Shown here in pieces: positions 7,607 to 15,179 of a DNA stretch of 38,254 nucleotides; position 1 is the first letter of the stretch; the number at the start of each line of letters is the position of its first letter. The DNA lies in IMG/VR virus record IMGVR_UViG_3300010318_003851, positions 1 through 38,254 of that record; one strand, 5' to 3'. The notes under the pieces were generated by a model. That model was not told where the DNA came from, did no database searches, and saw nothing but the letters and a program-made list of their open reading frames with translations. The position numbers were made by a program, and so were the translations under genes. The DNA comes from a virus.

Positions 7607-8019
7607 TATGAACTCATTGGTGTCGAACTAATACTATCGAGCACACCACTAACTAATTGAGCAGTTGTAGCAGGATCAGCGGTAGCGAGCTGACCTGTTG
7701 TTTGTTGAATCTGTTGCACAAGATCGGTAGGAATAATCTTTTGCAGCGCGGTAATCTGCTCCTCATCATTATTTTTAATCGCTCCTGCAAATGAAGCAAT
7801 TACTCTTAATAAATTTACTGTAAGCTCACGAAATACATCGTATCCTGCTTGTGGATCCGACTCAGGTTGTTGTGGCTGTTGTTCTGGCTGTTGTGCTTGA
7901 TCGGGTTGAGGCTCGGCAGCATCAGGTTGAGGCTGTTGAAACTGTTGCTGCCCTTCATCCTGCTCTCTTAAATAAGTATTTCGAGCGTTTTTAATTACTG
8001 CTGCAAATTTACTTGACAT
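7606..8019 (-). CDS. Gln/Pro-rich protein with capsid-targeting-like N-terminus
   Basis: The 137-residue protein begins with a basic amphipathic helix ending YLRE (about residues 16-19), then a Gln/Pro/Asp/Glu-rich linker (about 20-58) and a helical C-terminal domain (about 60-130). The first 19 residues resemble the start of the 252-aa neighbour: both have SKFA, a hydrophobic helix, then R, Y-L-x-E. A prohead protease of the T4 gp21 type cuts after (L/I)-x-E, so this is a candidate internal head or scaffold-core protein. A CATAAATA box lies 6 nt before the ATG. I know no homologue. Confidence 0.65.
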   Translation of the reverse strand: MSSKFAAVIKNARNTYLREQDEGQQQFQQPQPDAAEPQPDQAQQPEQQPQQPESDPQAGYDVFRELTVNLLRVIASFAGAIKNNDEEQITALQKIIPTDLVQQIQQTTGQLATADPATTAQLVSGVLDSISSTPMSS

Positions 8020-8025
8020 TTCTTA

Positions 8026-8033
8026 TATTTATG
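8026..8033 (-). promoter_or_regulatory. Late-type box CATAAATA before the Gln/Pro-rich gene
   Basis: Minus strand, seven of eight bases match TATAAATA, 6 nt before the ATG at 8019. Confidence 0.45.
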
Positions 8034-8061
8034 TTGATTCTATTCTTTTTCAAGATGTGAG

Positions 8062-8820
8062 CTATAAAGTTTCTTTTAAAAGGTAAGAATATAAATTTGG
8101 GTCATGCTTCTTGATGATATTTACATTTAATAGCGTTGCGCCATTTGTTTCGTTTATAAGTCCGTGGTTGCTATCAAAATTACAGGCTATATAAGTTCTG
8201 AGTTTAGATATATCATTTACTCCCAATGCAGTTTCTGATTGTTTAAAGCCTGTTTGCTTTGTCTGTATGTTGTTTCCCTGCTCAATACCCATATTTCCTC
8301 TCCATTCTATATTTTGATTTTTAGGTATTGCAATGCTGATATATCCCGCAGGCTTTGGGTGAAAGATTTTATTTATAGAATTACTATAAAACCTTCCTGC
8401 TGTACCTCCAGTATTTGTAGGTACAGAAAATGTTAGTGCATTGTTGGGTTGCTTTGCCCAAAACACTGTATTACCCGGCGATTTTGTATCTTGCGACTTG
8501 ATAAAGGGATTGAGTGTTTTATGTCCACGAAAAAGTGCTGTAGTATTTTCAACCGCAGCTTTTTTTTCAAAATCAAGAATATTTTTGACTCTAAATCCGT
8601 ACTTTGATATGAGATCATTTAATCTACTTTTTACATCTTCTATATTACCGACCGGCTGTGTATGATTTATATTTTGTTTTAACTGTTCACGCCTTCCAAT
8701 TTGATGCATATTTCCGTATGCATCTTCTATTTGATCTACAAATTTTGGTTTTACAATATTGTTTTCGTTCAAATATACACTACGCACTACCTCTACTAGA
8801 TGTGCAAATTTACTAATCAT
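8062..8820 (-). CDS. Possible ADP-ribosyltransferase-like virion protein
   Basis: The 252-residue protein starts with a targeting-like peptide (SKFA, basic amphipathic helix, YLNE at 16-19). The rest suggests an ADP-ribosyltransferase fold: ALFRGHK (95-101) with R98 as the first motif Arg, VFWAKQPNNALTFS (119-132) resembling the VFxT...A..Y region, and SETALG (195-200) with E196 as a possible catalytic Glu. Phage T4 Alt is likewise packaged, loses its N-terminus to gp21 and modifies host RNA polymerase on injection. The fold call is from pattern only and each motif is imperfect. The start directly abuts the stop of the upstream 169-aa gene. Confidence 0.5.
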   Translation of the reverse strand: MISKFAHLVEVVRSVYLNENNIVKPKFVDQIEDAYGNMHQIGRREQLKQNINHTQPVGNIEDVKSRLNDLISKYGFRVKNILDFEKKAAVENTTALFRGHKTLNPFIKSQDTKSPGNTVFWAKQPNNALTFSVPTNTGGTAGRFYSNSINKIFHPKPAGYISIAIPKNQNIEWRGNMGIEQGNNIQTKQTGFKQSETALGVNDISKLRTYIACNFDSNHGLINETNGATLLNVNIIKKHDPNLYSYLLKETL

Positions 8821-9330
8821 TTAATTATTTACTAAGAGACATCTCGTTTTTAAATCGCGAAAATAGTGATCATTTAAAAATGTCAGCTTTTTTGCTGTAA
8901 GATATTTAAAGGCTCTGTCAAATGTATATTTGCGCTTATTATTACGTAATTGTGTGAGAAATGATGTAGCTTGATGTTGTTCTATTAAACCAATATAATA
9001 ACTTAATGGTTTGCTGCTGCAGTACCATGAAATAGGCATATTTTTCCTACAGTCATCTATTATTTTTTGTATGTATTGAGTCAACTCTGGCGTTAAATTA
9101 ATACAATCATCATTGTAATAAAATATAACCTTACCCTTCTCTACACTAATAGCTGTATTGCAGCAATTAATTATTATACAATGCGTCAGCAACCGCTTTG
9201 CGGTTGCTTTAAATTCATTTACATTATATTGTGTGCATAAATTATTATAATCATTAATAATTGATTTTAATAATTCACAAAAGTCACAAATAGTAATATT
9301 ATGAAGAGGAAAATAATGTAATAGCTTCAC
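8821..9330 (-). CDS. Hypothetical 169-aa protein
   Basis: No family is recognised. The protein is Cys-rich for a phage protein (nine Cys), with CDFCEL near the N-terminus and CIIINCCN around 51-58 but no clear zinc-finger spacing, and a basic C-terminal helix region (about 128-152). It begins with GTG overlapping the stop of the GIY-YIG gene and ends directly at the start of the 252-aa gene, so it belongs to the same transcription unit. A strong 9-bp hairpin lies inside its coding sequence. Confidence 0.6.
   Translation of the reverse strand: MKLLHYFPLHNITICDFCELLKSIINDYNNLCTQYNVNEFKATAKRLLTHCIIINCCNTAISVEKGKVIFYYNDDCINLTPELTQYIQKIIDDCRKNMPISWYCSSKPLSYYIGLIEQHQATSFLTQLRNNKRKYTFDRAFKYLTAKKLTFLNDHYFRDLKTRCLLVNN
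9188..9208. other. GC-rich perfect hairpin inside a coding gene
   Basis: AGCAACCGC (9188-9196), TTT, then GCGGTTGCT (9200-9208) pair over all nine bases. It stands out from the AT-rich surroundings and on the plus strand is followed by TTTAAATT, as in a weak intrinsic terminator. The minus-strand gene 8821-9330 is translated across it. Confidence 0.7.
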
Positions 9331-9731
9331 TGTTTTAATTTACACAGTCTACAGTTAATTATCCCGTTATAATATTCTTCTTTTAGAAGAACTTCCTCTT
9401 TTATTTGTTCTTGGATTTCATAATATCCAAGCTCCCACTTGCTTTTACAAAAACGTATTATTTTAAATTCAAAATTTTCTTTACCTAAATTAAGAATATC
9501 AGAATTTAATTCTTTACAAGAACCAGTATATGTTTTCCAGTCCGACTCCTTTACAACACCTTCACGATTCTTTTTACCCTTACGTAAAGGTTTTTTATAT
9601 TTTTTAATACACTGTTTTTTACCGATGTATTTGCGTCCATTGGTTTTATTAGTAATAATATATATAAAACCAAAAAAATCGTTTGGTATATCTATATTAC
9701 ATATCCAATGTCCTAAACTTTCACCATTCAC
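9327..9731 (-). CDS. GIY-YIG-type nuclease-like protein
   Basis: The 134-residue protein shows GFIYIITN (21-28) and KYIGKK (34-39), the two strands of the GIY-YIG core, then a Lys-rich region and SDWKTYTGS. The later FEFKIIRFCKSKWELGYYEIQEQ has the length and charge pattern of small phage GIY-YIG proteins. Such proteins can be free-standing homing endonucleases or DNA-nicking enzymes; which applies is not visible. No ATG fits the frame, so a GTG start at 9731 is used. It heads the GIY-YIG, 169-aa, 252-aa run of adjoining minus-strand genes. Confidence 0.7.
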   Translation of the reverse strand: MNGESLGHWICNIDIPNDFFGFIYIITNKTNGRKYIGKKQCIKKYKKPLRKGKKNREGVVKESDWKTYTGSCKELNSDILNLGKENFEFKIIRFCKSKWELGYYEIQEQIKEEVLLKEEYYNGIINCRLCKLKQ

Positions 9732-9768
9732 TTACTTAATTAGTAGTTAATCTGCAGCAATAAATTTA

Positions 9769-10023
9769 TCAACTATCTTTTTTTTTATTTTTTTTCTTTT
9801 GCTTACCAGTAAGAAAAACAGTCTCAGGTACACGTCTTTTATTTATTTTTTTAGATTTGCCGAGAAGTTGCGGCATACGCGCATCACCTTGTGCATATGT
9901 ATCTGAATTTGGCTGTCCCATATCAAATTGTGTACCTACATTATTACCAAAAGCCGCAGTTGTTATATCTTCTGCATATAAAGAATAATAAAATTTTTCA
10001 AATGTACTTGATTTTATTGCCAT
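9769..10023 (-). CDS. Small Lys-tailed protein with capsid-targeting-like N-terminus
   Basis: Starting at the ATG at 10023 (an in-frame ATG at 10041 would run through the promoter-like box) it has 84 residues. The N-terminus MAIKSSTFEKFYYSLYAE ends in the hydrophobic-x-Glu pattern seen in neighbouring proteins; the C-terminus is very basic, with runs of Lys, suited to DNA binding inside a head. No enzyme motif is present. GATAAATA lies 8 nt upstream. It is divergent from uvsY. Internal head protein is an inference from the two ends of the protein. Confidence 0.6.
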   Translation of the reverse strand: MAIKSSTFEKFYYSLYAEDITTAAFGNNVGTQFDMGQPNSDTYAQGDARMPQLLGKSKKINKRRVPETVFLTGKQKKKNKKKDS

Positions 10024-10031
10024 ATATATTA

Positions 10032-10039
10032 TATTTATC
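10032..10039 (-). promoter_or_regulatory. Late-type box GATAAATA before the Lys-tailed gene
   Basis: Minus strand, seven of eight bases match TATAAATA, 8 nt before the ATG at 10023. On the plus strand the same stretch holds TATATT (10030-10035), 7 nt before the uvsY ATG, so both directions appear to be served from 20 bases. Confidence 0.4.
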
Positions 10040-10042
10040 ATA

Positions 10043-10441
10043 ATGAATGAATTGCTTCAAAAATATAATGAGCAAATTAAGCAGGACCTTGAAATAACTC
10101 CTATGAATATTGCTGAGCAATCGCGCAGGTTACCAGCACGTAGACATTTTTGGACAGCTCGCTTAATAGAGCATAAAATAAAGCTTAATGAATTAAAAGC
10201 GAGACAAAAGGATATTTCTTTTAGAGTGCAGCAACAAATACAAGACAATGCTGTTGTCGCGTTAGATAGGCATAGCATATCTAAAACAGTCGATAGCAAT
10301 GAAGCGGTAAAGAAAATTAAACAAGAAATTTATGATAATGAAGTTATCATTGAATATCTTGAAGCAGTTCAAAGAAACTTTTTCTCAACTACATATGATA
10401 TTAAAAATATTATTGAGATAATGAAAATGGAGCAGTTGTGA
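10043..10441 (+). CDS. uvsY: UvsY-like recombination mediator
   Basis: The 132-residue, strongly helical and charged protein matches T4 UvsY (137 aa) in size, helix pattern and position next to uvsW. UvsY loads UvsX recombinase onto gp32-coated single-stranded DNA. Basic helices around 36-60 (ARLIEHKIKLNELKARQK) would suit DNA binding, and the C-terminal helix suits oligomer formation. Sequence identity to T4 is not obvious by eye, so the name rests on context and architecture. Its stop overlaps the GTG of uvsW, indicating coupled translation. Confidence 0.7.
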   Translation: MNELLQKYNEQIKQDLEITPMNIAEQSRRLPARRHFWTARLIEHKIKLNELKARQKDISFRVQQQIQDNAVVALDRHSISKTVDSNEAVKKIKQEIYDNEVIIEYLEAVQRNFFSTTYDIKNIIEIMKMEQL

Positions 10442-11844
10442 ACATTACGTTTGATATAGCTGGAAGAAAAGCGCAAATTCAATGCGAAAATGAGCACATT
10501 TTTAATTTGATACGCCAAGAATTTAGCATTCCAAATGAAGCTAAGAAATTTGCTCGTACACCGGCACAGCAGCGCTTTATTCAAAGCCGTATATATGCAA
10601 TTACACCTACTGGTTTATTTGATATTGGCATGTACAATGAAATAAAGCAATTCATCGTTCAAAATCAACTCGGACTTATAAAAGAAACACCATTATTTAT
10701 TGAACAATTGCTGCCTACCATTAATGATAAGCTTTATACAAAACTTTCATTGCAGCTATATGACTATCAGCGATTTGCAGCGGAAAAGTGTCTACAAAAT
10801 GGTCGTGGTGTATGTCTTTATGCAACAGGTGCTGGTAAAACATTAATAATAGCTAGTATTTTATCAAGTCTATACAAAAATTCAAAATGCTTGGTTGTTG
10901 TGCCAGATATTGGACTGGTAGAGCAAACATTTAAAGACTTTTCAAGTTATAATGTACCGTTTACGTTTTGTAAGTGGTCTGGATCAAATGAATTAGATGC
11001 CGGTGCTGAGGTTATTATAGCAAATCAGGATATTTTAATTAATCGTTTTGAAAAAAATCAATGGATAAAAAATGTTAGATGTGTTGTGGTAGATGAGGTG
11101 CATACACTTAAAAGAGGCAATAAAATTACAAATTTAATTTCAAAAATTAAAACAAATAATAAATTTGGTTTTACAGGCACACTACCAACTAATAATATAG
11201 ATAAGTGGGCAGCTCTTGGATTAATTGGACCTATAATTGCAGAAAAAAATAGCTATGAATTAAGACAAGAAGGATATTTGACAAATGTTGAGTGTCGAGT
11301 TGCAACGATAAAATATAAAAATAAACGCGATATGAAATATCGCGATGAGCTTGATTTTATATATAATAATGAATTTCGCAATTATATTATTGCATCAATT
11401 GCACAAAAGCTTAAACACAATGTTTTAATACTCGTAAATCACATTAAGCACGGTGAAAATTTGTTTGACAAAATTAATCAAACACAACACAAAAAACAAG
11501 TATTTTTTATCAGAGGTAGTGTCGACGTAGAGGATAGAGAGCGAATTAAATCTATTATGGAAAATAGCAACGATGTAATATGCATTGCTATGAGTTCTAT
11601 CTTTTCTGTTGGTATTAATGTTAAAAATATCAATTCAATTATTTTTGGAGCTGGTGGTAAGAGTTTTGTTCGTCTTGTTCAAAGCATAGGTCGCGGTTTA
11701 AGAAAGCATAAAAATAAAGAAGAGTTAGTACTTTTTGATATATGTGATAGTTTAAAATATAGCAGCAGCCACTTTCAAAAACGCAATGAAATTTATATTC
11801 AAGAACGAATTAAGACCAGCACAATTAATTTTCTTGAAAAATAA
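10438..11844 (+). CDS. uvsW: UvsW-like superfamily 2 helicase
   Basis: UvsW unwinds branched DNA and R-loops and closes the phase of origin-dependent replication in T4. The 468-residue protein shows Walker A ATGAGKT (129-135), DEVH (219-222), the TGT motif (246-248) and a motif VI QSIGRGLR in the C-terminal half. It starts with GTG, overlapping the uvsY stop by four bases. It is followed after 25 bases by the late sigma factor gene. Length and motif order are normal. Confidence 0.92.
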   Translation: MNITFDIAGRKAQIQCENEHIFNLIRQEFSIPNEAKKFARTPAQQRFIQSRIYAITPTGLFDIGMYNEIKQFIVQNQLGLIKETPLFIEQLLPTINDKLYTKLSLQLYDYQRFAAEKCLQNGRGVCLYATGAGKTLIIASILSSLYKNSKCLVVVPDIGLVEQTFKDFSSYNVPFTFCKWSGSNELDAGAEVIIANQDILINRFEKNQWIKNVRCVVVDEVHTLKRGNKITNLISKIKTNNKFGFTGTLPTNNIDKWAALGLIGPIIAEKNSYELRQEGYLTNVECRVATIKYKNKRDMKYRDELDFIYNNEFRNYIIASIAQKLKHNVLILVNHIKHGENLFDKINQTQHKKQVFFIRGSVDVEDRERIKSIMENSNDVICIAMSSIFSVGINVKNINSIIFGAGGKSFVRLVQSIGRGLRKHKNKEELVLFDICDSLKYSSSHFQKRNEIYIQERIKTSTINFLEK

Positions 11845-11869
11845 ATTATAGATATTATAATTTTTAAAC

Positions 11870-12343
11870 ATGCTTGCACCGAAAAGAAAACCATCAACCG
11901 CCGATAAGGAACAGTTTTATGTAGATCCAGAAAGATTTCGCACAATGATCAGCGAATATTATAAAACAGATGACTGTACTAAAGAATTAGGCGAATCAAT
12001 CAATAAAATTGCAGAGGGACTGAGCCATTCTCCAAATTTTCAAGGTTACACATATAGAGATGAAATGATTGGAGACGCTATTGTTAAAATGTATAGCGCG
12101 CTCAAATTTAAAAAATTTAATATTAAAAGCGAGACAAGTCCATTTGCTTATTTTACAACAATTGCTTTTCACGCTTTTATTAATAGAATTAAAAAAGAAA
12201 AAAAACATCACGAAACTGTCGAGTCGTATAAAGAAGATCGATATGAGCAAATGCTTACATTAGGTGGTAGTCCTGAAGAACACTTTAACATATACACAAA
12301 GCCGGTGATCGAAGATGAAGAAAACTTTGACGACAGCGAATAA
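11870..12343 (+). CDS. 55: T4 gp55-like late sigma factor
   Basis: gp55 replaces sigma70 on host RNA polymerase and recognises the late promoter TATAAATA. The 157-residue protein has the region 2-like core: DEMIGDAIVKMYSALKFKKF (about 64-83), then SPFAYFTTIAFHAFINRIKKEKK, typical of the family. T4 gp55 ends in a hydrophobic sliding-clamp-binding peptide; here the end is acidic (EENFDDSE), so clamp-coupled activation may differ. TATAAT lies 8 nt before the ATG. Its 3' end overlaps gene 47 by 29 bases. Confidence 0.88.
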   Translation: MLAPKRKPSTADKEQFYVDPERFRTMISEYYKTDDCTKELGESINKIAEGLSHSPNFQGYTYRDEMIGDAIVKMYSALKFKKFNIKSETSPFAYFTTIAFHAFINRIKKEKKHHETVESYKEDRYEQMLTLGGSPEEHFNIYTKPVIEDEENFDDSE

Positions 12344-13367
12344 AATTGCTATATTTAGCGATATACACATTGGTGTACACTCAGATTCAGCGCTCTGGCA
12401 TAAAATATCTCTACAGTGGTGTGATTGGTATGTAGAGGAGCTCAAGAAGCGTAATATAAAAGATATTATTTTTTGTGGCGACTTTTTTCATAATAGAGAT
12501 AGTATAAGTGTTAGCTCGTTACAAGTAGGCGCGCAAATACTTAATAAATTAAGCGACTTTAATGTGTATATGATAGCAGGCAATCACTGCTGTTTTTTTA
12601 AAGATAATGCTAGTGTAAATTCACTCTCTGTTTTTAAAGGAAGACAGAATGTGGTGGTTGTAGATGAGGATATTTTAAATCTCAATATAGGAGATAACTG
12701 TAGAGCTGTTTTATGTCCGTGGGGCACTGAGCAGAGCAAGATTCCTAATGCAGATGTATCATTTGGACATTTTGAAATACAAACCTTTAAGATGAACACA
12801 TTTAAAATATGTGATCATGGATTTTCTATTCGCAAATTGCTTGAAAGCACACCACTCGTATTTTCCGGACATTTTCATTTTAGAGATGAGCGAATATTTG
12901 AAATAGGTAAAATTATATATGTAGGAAATCCCTTTCAATCAGATTTAAACGATACAGAAAATCAAAAAGGTTTCTATATTTTTGATGGGGATAATAAGAA
13001 CGCTGAATTTATTGAAAATAATACATCACCCTTAATACATAGAATAAAATTGTCCGAGCTATGTTTTGAAGAGACTGATATTAAAGATTTACACTTACAG
13101 GTCACAAAAAATGTCATTACGTTTATTATAGATGAAATTTTAGAAGATAAGGACATTGATTTTATTAAGCAAAAAATAATGTCTTTTAATCCACTCAAAA
13201 TAAATTTTGAATTAGAGATGCCCTTATCCGATTTAAGAGAAAAACAAAATAAATTTGAAGGCATAGAAGCAGAGCAAGCAATTGTAGAGTTTATTAATTT
13301 GATGGATTATTCAAACAAGCAACAACTTCAGACATATTCGGTAGATTTATATAGAAAATTTAAATGA
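12315..13367 (+). CDS. 47: gp47-like recombination nuclease subunit (SbcD/Mre11 type)
   Basis: This calcineurin-like phosphoesterase partners gp46 to resect DNA ends in recombination-dependent replication. Metal-binding motifs are in order: FSDIHIG (14-20), CGDFFHNR (54-61), AGNHC (88-92) and SGHFHFRDE further on. Length (350 aa) is close to T4 gp47 (339). It overlaps gene 55 upstream by 29 bases and gene 46 downstream by 4 bases, the usual 47/46 order. Confidence 0.95.
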   Translation: MKKTLTTANKIAIFSDIHIGVHSDSALWHKISLQWCDWYVEELKKRNIKDIIFCGDFFHNRDSISVSSLQVGAQILNKLSDFNVYMIAGNHCCFFKDNASVNSLSVFKGRQNVVVVDEDILNLNIGDNCRAVLCPWGTEQSKIPNADVSFGHFEIQTFKMNTFKICDHGFSIRKLLESTPLVFSGHFHFRDERIFEIGKIIYVGNPFQSDLNDTENQKGFYIFDGDNKNAEFIENNTSPLIHRIKLSELCFEETDIKDLHLQVTKNVITFIIDEILEDKDIDFIKQKIMSFNPLKINFELEMPLSDLREKQNKFEGIEAEQAIVEFINLMDYSNKQQLQTYSVDLYRKFK

Positions 13368-15151
13368 AGCATGTTATTTTTAAACGTTTAAGTATACAAA
13401 ATTTTCTATCAATTGGTAGAGAGCCTGTAACCTTGTATTTTGATCACAAACTCAATATTATAACAGGTGTGAATAAAGATATGGAAATGCGACGTAATGC
13501 TATTGGTAAGACCACAATAACTGATGCATTATATTTTGCTATCTTCGGAACTACTCTGCGTGAGCTTAAGAAAGAATTTATCATCAATAACATTACAAAC
13601 TTGACGTGTGAGGTTGAGCTTGATTTTGATGTTATTGATACTAAAAAAACTTCTTATAGAATCGTTCGCCGGTTGAATCCTAGTAAATGTTTTTTATATA
13701 AAGATCAAATAGACATAACCAGAGATTCGATCGCCAACACCACACAGTTTATACACGATTTAATCGAAGCATCTCCTAGTGTTTTTAAAAATTGTGTAGT
13801 AATGTCTCTTAATAATACTATTCCCTTTATGCTTCAAGATAAGGTGGAGAAGAGAAAGTTTATTGAAAGCATTTTCAATCTTCAAGTCTTTACAAAAATG
13901 CTTCTTCATGTACGAGAGGAATACAATGAAAATAAAAAATTGTATGAGATTGATTTGGCAAAAATAACAAACGATCAATTAAGTTTAAAGAGTTTAATTG
14001 ATGAGAGAAATAATATTATTAATTCTCGAAAAACAAAATTAATTGAGCTACAAAATCGCAAGCAAAAAATTATTGACGAAATAAAGAGAGAAAAAGAAAA
14101 GGCCGAAAAAATACAAATTTTAGATGATAAAGAGTTACAAAAAAATATTAAAATTCTTAGTGATGGTCTTGATCAGATTAGAGATAAAATAGCTAATCTA
14201 CAACAAGATATTGCTATTAATAATACACGTGTTAATAGTATAACTGTACAGCTATCAGATATTACTACAGGTAGTGTGTGTGAGTCATGTTTAAGAAAGC
14301 TTGATAAACACGATCACGAAAATTTAGATAAGATAAAAAAAGATAAACAACAAGAAAGAGATTGTATAGTGGATGAGATAAAAAAATTACAATTACAACT
14401 CTCCAAGAGTAATAAAAAAAATGATGATATAAAAAATTTAATTGCAAAAACAAACAGTACAATTAAGCAAAATATTATTAGAAAGAGCGACAAAAAAACA
14501 ATACTCAACAACATTACTAATAAAGAGGAGTGGCTTAAATCTTTTAATGATGAAATAAAAAATAATGATCAAAGTGATACTTCATTAGATAGCTCGATTG
14601 AAAAATACAATAAATCTATAAAAGAATTAGAAATAATTATTAATAAGCATGTCAGTCATTTAGACATGCTTGATAAAATGAAAAATATTTTATCTGAAGA
14701 GGGAGTAAAAGCCTATATAACAAGAAAAATTCTCAGCATACTCAATAGTAAAATTCAATTCTATTTGGATAAAATAGGCTTTAAATGTACTTGCAGATTC
14801 AATGAATTTTTTCAAGAAGAAATTATTAATAATAGCGGCAAACTGTGCTCTTATTCCAATTTCTCCGGAGCAGAGCGTAAGAGTATTGATTTAGCTTGTT
14901 TATTTGCGTTTATTGATATTCGAAAAATGCAGGGAAATGTATCGTATAATATAATTTTTTATGATGAATTATTAGATTCAAGTCTAGATGATAGGGGAGT
15001 TGAATTAGCTTTTAATATCATTAAAGATAGAACACTACAATTTAACGAATGTGCTTATATTATTACACATAGAAAAGATGCAGATATTTTTAGTTCTTGT
15101 AATGTTATTTTTCTTGAGAAGCATAAAGGTATAACACATCGAGTTGCATAA
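13364..15151 (+). CDS. 46: gp46-like SMC-type ATPase (SbcC/Rad50 type)
   Basis: gp46 is the ATPase arm of the gp46/47 nuclease. The N-terminus holds a Walker A loop, NAIGKTT, near residues 46-52, preceded by an extended MEMRR insertion as in some other T4-like phages. A long coiled coil follows, broken by a zinc hook CESC (C306, C309). After the second coil come the signature FSGAERKS and Walker B IIFYDELLD. Length (595 aa) fits T4 gp46 (560). Gene order 55-47-46 follows T4. Confidence 0.95.
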   Translation: MKHVIFKRLSIQNFLSIGREPVTLYFDHKLNIITGVNKDMEMRRNAIGKTTITDALYFAIFGTTLRELKKEFIINNITNLTCEVELDFDVIDTKKTSYRIVRRLNPSKCFLYKDQIDITRDSIANTTQFIHDLIEASPSVFKNCVVMSLNNTIPFMLQDKVEKRKFIESIFNLQVFTKMLLHVREEYNENKKLYEIDLAKITNDQLSLKSLIDERNNIINSRKTKLIELQNRKQKIIDEIKREKEKAEKIQILDDKELQKNIKILSDGLDQIRDKIANLQQDIAINNTRVNSITVQLSDITTGSVCESCLRKLDKHDHENLDKIKKDKQQERDCIVDEIKKLQLQLSKSNKKNDDIKNLIAKTNSTIKQNIIRKSDKKTILNNITNKEEWLKSFNDEIKNNDQSDTSLDSSIEKYNKSIKELEIIINKHVSHLDMLDKMKNILSEEGVKAYITRKILSILNSKIQFYLDKIGFKCTCRFNEFFQEEIINNSGKLCSYSNFSGAERKSIDLACLFAFIDIRKMQGNVSYNIIFYDELLDSSLDDRGVELAFNIIKDRTLQFNECAYIITHRKDADIFSSCNVIFLEKHKGITHRVA

Positions 15152-15157
15152 TAAAAG

Positions 15158-15175
15158 CATGTATATACATACATG
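15158..15175. other. Inverted repeat just before the glycosyltransferase start
   Basis: CATGTAT (15158-15164), ATAC, then ATACATG (15169-15175) form a 7-bp hairpin ending 4 bases before the ATG at 15180. There is no U-tract, so a terminator is unlikely; it could hide the start codon or be a protein site. Confidence 0.45.
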
Positions 15176-15179
15176 TTAG

